In this document: piece by piece, positions 1 through 3,665 of the stretch | Layout: the number at the start of each line of letters is the position of its first letter | How positions within the stretch are numbered: the stretch's first letter is position 1 | Source of the DNA: Cytophagales bacterium | GTDB taxonomy: Bacteria > Bacteroidota > Bacteroidia > Cytophagales > ES-bin-26 | NCBI GenBank assembly: GCA_014379925.1 | Contig: JACMKY010000264.1 | Span: 1 to 5,266, forward strand | Direction: 5' to 3' | Length of the DNA stretch: 5,266 bases | Notes under the pieces: generated by a model | What the model was told of the DNA's origin: nothing | Seen by the model: the letters and a program-made list of their open reading frames with translations, nothing else | Database searches by the model: none | Translations under genes and position numbers: made by a program

Positions 1-103
1 GACCCGGCGGACTACCTGAAAGGAGGCGGTACGGAGCCTGTTCCAACCTTGCCCCGCCCTTATCGTATAGACACTGCATCCATTCACCTTGAATCCATCG
101 ACG

Positions 104-604
104 ATGAGTACGCAACCGCAGGAAAACGATCTGAAAGAAGTGATCACCAAACTCAAGCAAATCCGGATTGCCATGCTTACCTCCGTGGCACCCGACGGGG
201 CCCTGCACAGCCGCCCGATGTCCACCGTGGACGTGGACGCCGACAACAACGTTTGGTTTTTCACCAAGGATGACACCGAGAAGACCGACGAAGTGCGCAA
301 CGACGCGGCGGTGAACCTGGCCTTTGCCGACGTCGGCAACCAAACGTACGTTTCCGTCGCCGGTCTGGCTTCCGTTTCGCACGACAAGGACAAGATGCGG
401 GAACTGTGGAGCCCCGTGTTGAAGGCGTGGTTTCCGGAAGGGCTGGAAGATCCTCACGTCGCTCTGCTCAAAGTAAGCATCCAGCAGGCTGAATACTGGG
501 ATTCGAGCGCCAGCCGGATGGTACGCCTTTTTCACCTGGCCAAAGCCCTCGTTACGGGGAAACAATACGACGAGGGCCAACACCAGGAAATCAAAAATGT
601 ATGA
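104..604 (+). CDS. Pyridoxamine 5'-phosphate oxidase-like flavin protein (general stress protein 26 type)
   Basis: This 166-residue protein has the split-barrel fold signature of the PNPOx-like / general stress protein 26 family. These are small, usually dimeric cytoplasmic proteins that bind FMN or a related flavin; the substrate cannot be read from sequence. Visible family features are the first strands RIAMLTSVAPDGALHSRPM (residues 21-39, with the conserved SRPM), the strand NVWFFTKD (49-56), YVSVAGLASV (82-91), the helix LWSPVLKAWFPEG (101-113) and the late strand AEYWDSS (129-135). The length fits the stand-alone family. I chose ATG 104, giving MSTQPQEND. An in-frame TTG at 89 would add five residues without matching family sequence. 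No Shine-Dalgarno sequence precedes either start, as is common in Bacteroidota. The stop overlaps the yicC start in ATGA, so the two are probably co-transcribed and translationally coupled. The family assignment is firm; true pyridoxamine phosphate oxidase activity is unlikely for this short stress-protein type. Confidence 0.9.
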   Translation: MSTQPQENDLKEVITKLKQIRIAMLTSVAPDGALHSRPMSTVDVDADNNVWFFTKDDTEKTDEVRNDAAVNLAFADVGNQTYVSVAGLASVSHDKDKMRELWSPVLKAWFPEGLEDPHVALLKVSIQQAEYWDSSASRMVRLFHLAKALVTGKQYDEGQHQEIKNV

Positions 605-1491
605 TTAAATCGATGACGGGCTTCGGAACGGCCACCGTGGAGAACGCCGGTTTTTCGGTAACCGTGGAAGTGAAGTCACTGAACGCGAAAGTACTGGACG
701 CCAGTTTTCGGTTACCCAGGAATCTCTCCGACAAGGAAATCGAGTTGCGCAACCTGCTTACCCAGTCGCTGGAGCGCGGCAAGGTAAACCTGAGCGTGGA
801 CGTGCAGCGCACCGGCGAGGTAAAGCCCCGGGTGTCGGTCAACCGGGCCCTGGTGAGCGCGTATTACCGGGACTTGGTGGCCACGGCGGCCGAACTGGGT
901 ACCTCACCGAACGACTGTTTCCGGTTGGCCCTGCAAATGCCCGAAGCCTACTCGTTCGAATCCAACGGGGAGGAGGCTCGGCAGGCGGCCGCCGAAGAGT
1001 GGGAGCACACCCGAACGGCCACCGAAGGGGCCCTTCGGGAATGCAACCACTTCCGGGAGCAGGAAGGTAATGCGCTGGAAATCAAATTCTACGAATACGC
1101 CGACCGCATCCAAACCCTGCTCGGGCGCGTGGCAGACCGGGACCCGCACCGCATTGCCGCCGTGCGCGAACGCCTGCGCAAGCACGTGGCCGACCTGGTC
1201 ACGGAGGAGCAGTTCGACCGCAACCGCTTCGAACAGGAACTGATCTACTACATCGAGAAGTACGACATCAGCGAAGAAAAGGTACGGCTCATCACTCACC
1301 TGGATTACTTCCGGGAAATCCTGCGGGCGCCCGACGCGAACGGGAAGAAGCTCAACTTCATCGCCCAGGAGATCGGCCGCGAAATCAACACCATCGGTTC
1401 CAAAGCCAATGACGCGGAGATCCAACGCTGCGTGATCGAGATGAAGGAAGAACTGGAAAAGATCAAGGAACAGTCGCTGAACATTCTTTGA
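601..1491 (+). CDS. yicC: YicC family endoribonuclease
   Basis: The 296-residue protein is a full-length YicC. The N-terminal YicC-like domain opens with the hallmark MIKSMTGFGTA and continues with VEVKSLNAKVLDASFRLP (residues 22-39) and ERGKVNLSV (58-66). The C-terminal DUF1732 region holds EEKVRLITHLDYF, GKKLNFIAQEIGREINTIGSK and NDAEIQRCVIEMKEELEKIK, ending in EQSLNIL. Members of this family have been reported to act as endoribonucleases in E. coli (degradation of the small RNA RyhB) and to work with other RNA-decay factors; that role is transferred by homology. The acidic and polar residues of the NTIGSK/NDAEI block, the most conserved part of the family, are intact. The start ATG overlaps the stop of the upstream flavin-protein gene, and its own TGA overlaps a further ATG (TGATG). 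gmk, a common downstream neighbour of yicC, is not present here. Confidence 0.96.
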   Translation: MIKSMTGFGTATVENAGFSVTVEVKSLNAKVLDASFRLPRNLSDKEIELRNLLTQSLERGKVNLSVDVQRTGEVKPRVSVNRALVSAYYRDLVATAAELGTSPNDCFRLALQMPEAYSFESNGEEARQAAAEEWEHTRTATEGALRECNHFREQEGNALEIKFYEYADRIQTLLGRVADRDPHRIAAVRERLRKHVADLVTEEQFDRNRFEQELIYYIEKYDISEEKVRLITHLDYFREILRAPDANGKKLNFIAQEIGREINTIGSKANDAEIQRCVIEMKEELEKIKEQSLNIL

Positions 1492-1523
1492 TGGACAAGT
1501 TGATGGTGCTGCAAATCACTTAG
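1491..1523 (+). other. Ten-codon mini-ORF overlapping the yicC stop
   Basis: The ATG at 1491-1493 shares its A with the yicC stop (TGATG) and opens a 10-codon frame, MDKLMVLQIT, closed by TAG at 1521-1523. A terminating ribosome could re-initiate here. The same frame continues after the TAG, with no other start codon, into the ATG at 1551 of the coiled-coil gene. It may be a chance ORF, a leader peptide, or the remnant 5' end of a gene once coupled to yicC. No conserved sequence can be claimed for ten residues, so the arrangement is the only support. Confidence 0.2.
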
Positions 1524-1550
1524 ATAAAACATTTTCTCGTAGTTTTAGCG

Positions 1551-1802
1551 ATGAAAAACGAGGATCGCATCCTGGAACTCTTGGTTGACTTGTCGTTGAA
1601 GGTTGATGGTTTAACGGGGAAAGTGGATGAAATTGACCAACGTCTGGAAAAAGTGGAAGCACGACTGGACCGGGTAGGGAATAGTCTGGCCGAACACCGC
1701 GATGTCTTGCTGGAGAATACCGCCATCCTCCGCGAGCACAATCGGTTTTACCGGGATCACGAAAAGCGAATCGAGCGACTGGAAGACAAAAAAGCGGGAT
1801 AA
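1551..1802 (+). CDS. Small coiled-coil protein of unknown function
   Basis: The 83-residue product is almost entirely one predicted coiled coil, with no signal peptide or membrane segment. Nine heptads run without a break from residue 18 to about 80. The a positions are V18, V25, L32, L39, L46, L53, L60, Y67 and I74. The d positions are L21, I28, V35, V42, H49, N56, H63, H70 and L77. The b/c/e/f/g positions are rich in E, K, R and D (for example DQRLEKVEARLDRV). The first 17 residues, MKNEDRILELLVDLSLK, form an amphipathic helix. Proteins of this look are frequent and mostly uncharacterised in Bacteroidota; I recognise no named family. The start is fixed by an in-frame TAG at 1521 with only this ATG after it. 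The gene lies 59 bp after yicC in lower-GC DNA and may be read through from the yicC transcript. It probably oligomerises, but the partner and role cannot be inferred. Confidence 0.72.
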   Translation: MKNEDRILELLVDLSLKVDGLTGKVDEIDQRLEKVEARLDRVGNSLAEHRDVLLENTAILREHNRFYRDHEKRIERLEDKKAG

Positions 1803-1861
1803 CCCTTCGATTTCGCCAATCAGTGAGCGTCGATGCGGCGCGGGTCGTCAAAAGAAAGATT

Positions 1862-2219
1862 ATGCGGGTGGTGGTAAAAGCCAAGAGTTGGGATGAGTAC
1901 CGGTGGAAGATCACGGAAAGTCTGAAAAGGATTCAACTCCCAACTGGAAACCGGGTGCTTCAGTATTTGATCGACCCCGCTTTTGGACCAACTGTTTTCT
2001 GTCTGGATTTGTGGGTTTTAACTGAAGACACGTGGGTTTTACTCAAAAAAACGTGGACCATTCCTGACTACGAGCGTTGTGCTGGACGGAGTGAATTTTT
2101 TGGTTGCACTCAATTACCAAGCGCTTCAACTCACCTACCAATGGCAAAGCCCAACCGAAACGGTCAGGCTGCTGAATCCGCTGCTTGAGATCCTTGAAGA
2201 GGCAGCGGGAATGTCTTGA
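1862..2219 (+). pseudogene. Unrecognised gene split by an apparent +1 frameshift
   Basis: Two adjoining frames each look protein-like on one side only. From ATG 1862 the first frame gives MRVVVKAKSWDEYRWKITES, a middle part with LIDPAFGPTVFCLDLWVL, and then an unnatural tail (ERCAGRSEFFGC and onward) to TGA 2186-2188. The other forward frame is closed by TAA at 2019-2021, opens from 2022, and has a much better tail: VVLDGVNFLVALNYQ, LQLTYQWQSPTETVRLL and NPLLEILEEAAGMS, ending at TGA 2217-2219. Joining them needs one base skipped between about 2022 and 2090, which gives about 118 residues. An A7 run at 2045-2051 lies in this interval, so slippage, mutation or a homopolymer sequencing error are all possible. 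A GTG at 1823 could extend the N-terminus by 13 residues; ATG 1862 seems better. I recognise no domain. The gene follows the coiled-coil gene by 59 bp and converges on the HNH gene. Confidence 0.55.
2011..2052 (+). repeat. Imperfect 21-bp tandem duplication
   Basis: Two 21-bp units lie head to tail, 2011-2031 and 2032-2052. Both begin with the exact 10-mer GTGGGTTTTA and end in AC, with differences between; the second unit contains the A7 run. The unit is seven codons long, so the first-frame protein reads WVLTEDT then WVLLKKT, followed by another W. The repeat lies in the interval where the host gene must change frame and is a plausible site of replication slippage. Confidence 0.6.
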
Positions 2220-2252
2220 TTTCATTCAGTCCATCCGCTGTCACTTTCCCCC

Positions 2253-2768
2253 TCAATCAAGCACCATTCGCTTCTTGTTGAGGTAGGGCCGCCAATCCTC
2301 TTCAATCGAGCCGGAAAAATCGCGCAGGAACATGATGAAGGAAGGCTTGAAAGGCTTCTGGGAGAGCGTCATCCGCGCTTCGTCGGGCGTGAAGTCGCCC
2401 TTGCGCGAATTGCAGCGCTTGCAGGCCGTGGTCAGGTTGTCCCACTTGGATTGCCCGCCGCGCGACTTGGGTACTACGTGGTCGAGGGTCAGTTCCTCGG
2501 CGGTGCCGCAGTACTGACAGTGGTGACCGTCGCGCTTGAAGATGTTCTGCCGGTTGAGCATCACGCCCTTGTAGGGCAGGTGTACGTACTTGAAAAGCCG
2601 GATGATGGAAGGCATCGGGTACGTGTGCGAGATGCTTCGCAGCGGCACACCGTCGGCTTCCGACACCAACTCGGCCTTGTTGAGGTAAACGAGGACAAAG
2701 GCTTTGGGGACGGTACACACCGTCAGGGCACTGTAGTCCTGATTCAGGATGAGCACTTTTCTACCCAT
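2253..2768 (-). CDS. HNH endonuclease-family protein
   Basis: This 171-residue protein carries a classical zinc-supported HNH nuclease fold in its second half. CQYC (C84, C87) and CKRC (C116, C119) form the zinc site around the beta-beta-alpha-metal motif LTLDHVVPKSRGGQSKWDNL. Likely catalytic or structural residues are D96-H97, N111 and N120. The N-terminal half, MGRKVLILNQDYSALTV then PKAFVLVYLNKAELVSE and MPSIIRLFKYV, is typical of a small stand-alone HNH protein found widely in Bacteroidota. Its cellular role is not established; DNA repair or processing is a guess. ATG 2768 matches the family N-terminus. A GTG at 2846 would add 26 residues that look unrelated, would place the start inside the palindrome at 2831-2844, and is rejected. 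No methylase, intron or mobile-element partner is adjacent, so a restriction or homing role has no contextual support. It is transcribed towards the + strand genes, with 33 bp before the facing stop codon. Confidence 0.9.
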   Translation of the reverse strand: MGRKVLILNQDYSALTVCTVPKAFVLVYLNKAELVSEADGVPLRSISHTYPMPSIIRLFKYVHLPYKGVMLNRQNIFKRDGHHCQYCGTAEELTLDHVVPKSRGGQSKWDNLTTACKRCNSRKGDFTPDEARMTLSQKPFKPSFIMFLRDFSGSIEEDWRPYLNKKRMVLD

Positions 2769-2830
2769 ATAGCTGTTAAACCGCGAATTGAATGATAAAC
2801 AGGATCGGTTGAATCGAGCGGAAAATTCAA

Positions 2831-2844
2831 GGCAGGTCCCTGCC
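2831..2844. promoter_or_regulatory. Perfect 14-bp dyad upstream of the HNH gene, operator-like
   Basis: GGCAGG, two bases, then CCTGCC form a perfect inverted repeat. It lies 62 bp before the HNH start codon and just downstream of the best promoter candidate on the same strand, so it would overlap the transcription start or the first transcribed bases. A repressor operator or a short 5' hairpin would both fit. No regulator gene is visible in the window. Confidence 0.4.
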
Positions 2845-2852
2845 ACCGACTT

Positions 2853-2883
2853 TTAATCTAAAACTTACAGAATTTACGACAAA
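2853..2883 (-). promoter_or_regulatory. Possible Bacteroidota-type promoter for the HNH gene
   Basis: On the minus strand a TTTG (2880-2883) is followed after 19 bases by TAGATTAA (2853-2860). These can be compared with the Bacteroidota consensus TTTG / TAnnTTTG; the -7 box matches at TA and the first TT only. The surrounding DNA is AT-rich compared with the genes. A start near 2846 would leave a leader of about 78 nt. This is a pattern match only. Confidence 0.35.
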
Positions 2884-2927
2884 AAACGAAAACCGGCGGC
2901 CCACGCACGAAAATAACCACGGAATTC

Positions 2928-2947
2928 GTTGGCAACTGGTTGGCAAC
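2928..2947. repeat. Direct repeat of GTTGGCAAC
   Basis: GTTGGCAAC occurs at 2928-2936 and again at 2939-2947, separated by TG, giving an 11-bp period (about one helical turn). Each copy is itself a near palindrome (GTTG-G-CAAC). It lies in the smpB-HNH gap, upstream of the candidate HNH promoter, where paired protein-binding sites on one face of the helix would be possible. It could also be chance. Confidence 0.4.
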
Positions 2948-3023
2948 CCGGGAAGCAATCAAACCCGGACGGCTAACTTTGGTGGCTGATGAGCGCAATC
3001 ATTCGATCCAACGAATCAGCGGT

Positions 3024-3488
3024 TCAGGTCCGTTCCCGTTGCAACTCCCGCCGGATGTCGCGCTCCTTGATGTCGTCGCGCTTGTCGAACAGTTTCTTGC
3101 CCTTCGCCAGGGCGATCTCCAGTTTGGCAAATCCCCTTTCACTGGTGAACAGCCGGATGGGCACGATGGTCAGGCCCTTGTCCTGCGCCTTGCCCATCAG
3201 CTTCTTCAACTCCCGCTTCTGGAGCAACAATTTCCGATCGCGCAGGGGGTCGTGGTTGTAGTGCGTTCCCCGCTCGTAGGGCGAGATGTGCATTTGTTTG
3301 ATGTACAATTCCTCACCCACGAACACCGCGTAAGCATCCTGCAGGTTGACCTTGCTCTGCCGGACGGACTTGATTTCGGTACCGGTGAGCATCAGGCCCG
3401 CCACGTAGGTCTCCAGAAACTGGTATTCGAACGACGCCCGCCGGTTCTTGATGCTGACCTGCTTGGATATGGTTGACTTATCGGCCAT
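3024..3488 (-). CDS. smpB: SsrA-binding protein SmpB
   Basis: The 154-residue product is a complete SmpB, the cytoplasmic partner of tmRNA in trans-translation, which frees stalled ribosomes and tags the incomplete peptide for degradation. The oligonucleotide-binding barrel is visible as NRRASFEYQFLETYVAGLML (residues 15-34), GTEIKSVRQSKVNLQDAY (36-53), YIKQMHISPYERG (62-74) and RDRKLLLQKRELKKL (83-97). The C-terminal strand and tail hold LEIALAKGKKLFDKRDDIKE and RDIRRELQRERT. The tail is strongly basic, as needed for entry into the empty mRNA channel. ATG 3488 gives MADKSTISKQ, the usual short N-terminus. A TTG further upstream (3581) would add 31 non-family residues and falls inside the likely promoter, so I reject it. 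The gene follows recQ on the same strand with a 177-bp gap and probably has its own promoter. No ssrA (tmRNA) gene is visible in the window. Confidence 0.97.
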   Translation of the reverse strand: MADKSTISKQVSIKNRRASFEYQFLETYVAGLMLTGTEIKSVRQSKVNLQDAYAVFVGEELYIKQMHISPYERGTHYNHDPLRDRKLLLQKRELKKLMGKAQDKGLTIVPIRLFTSERGFAKLEIALAKGKKLFDKRDDIKERDIRRELQRERT

Positions 3489-3577
3489 TGCCTGGGTTGA
3501 TCGCGGAAATCGGAGTGAAATGAAAACGCTGGAACGCGGACTGATTTCCCGGTAGCGGACCAAAAAACCCCATTTTT

Positions 3578-3610
3578 GCAAGATACGTAAAAATCGGCAA
3601 GGACGGAAAA
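3578..3610 (-). promoter_or_regulatory. Possible smpB promoter
   Basis: On the minus strand TATCTTGC (3578-3585), followed by AAAAATGG, resembles the Bacteroidota -7 element TAnnTTTG with one T missing. A TTTTC (3606-3610) lies 20 bases upstream, in the position of the -33 element. Transcription would start near 3571, giving a leader of about 80 nt before smpB. The gap is more AT-rich than the flanking genes, which supports a regulatory role. Confidence 0.4.
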
Positions 3611-3665
3611 CGCCTTTACCACCCGCTCACTCATCGCGCCTCTCTTCAAACGCGCCTGCCCGCGG

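Noticed and set aside
19..26. AAAGGAGG, a perfect Shine-Dalgarno-like sequence
   Set aside because: It lies 77 bp before the ATG at 104 and about 22 bp before a TTG at 49 whose frame is a shadow of the flavin-protein gene. No start codon sits at usable distance.
1..273. Open frame from the left edge to 273, overlapping the flavin-protein gene
   Set aside because: The overlap with a well-supported gene is about 170 bp in another frame, and the sequence becomes Arg/Gln/Pro-rich shadow peptide. It could hold the end of an upstream gene only in its first few codons, which cannot be shown.
904..1425. 173-codon minus-strand ORF inside yicC
   Set aside because: It is fully antisense to a strongly conserved gene; its Val/Leu/Phe/Asp-rich composition is typical of a reverse shadow.
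1540..1547. TAGTTTTA as a -7 promoter box for the coiled-coil gene
   Set aside because: It ends 3 bp before the ATG, so transcription would start inside the gene, and no TTG lies at the right distance upstream. The weaker TTG 1500 / TAGATAAA 1521 pair matches only partly.
1516..1914. 132-codon minus-strand ORF
   Set aside because: It is antisense to the coiled-coil gene and the next gene, has no domain-like pattern, and is explained as a shadow of the GC-biased heptad codons.
2220..2252. Shared bidirectional terminator between the convergent genes
   Set aside because: The 33-bp gap has no inverted repeat that I can find.
2947..3023. Possible smpB terminator hairpins (CCGGG/CCCGG and ATTCG/CGAAT)
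   Set aside because: Both stems are only 5 bp and neither is followed by a T-tract on the minus strand, so no intrinsic terminator can be claimed.
2847..3023. tmRNA (ssrA) or tRNA gene beside smpB
   Set aside because: No tRNA-like acceptor or T-arm sequence (GGTTCGANTCC type) or tag-peptide frame is visible on either strand.
2940..3476. 178-codon plus-strand ORF over smpB
   Set aside because: It is a reverse shadow of smpB with a low-complexity Leu/Val/Gln-rich translation.
3489..3581. N-terminal extension of SmpB from a TTG at 3581
   Set aside because: The 31 added residues do not resemble SmpB, and the TTG lies in the likely -7 promoter element. ATG 3488 matches the family.
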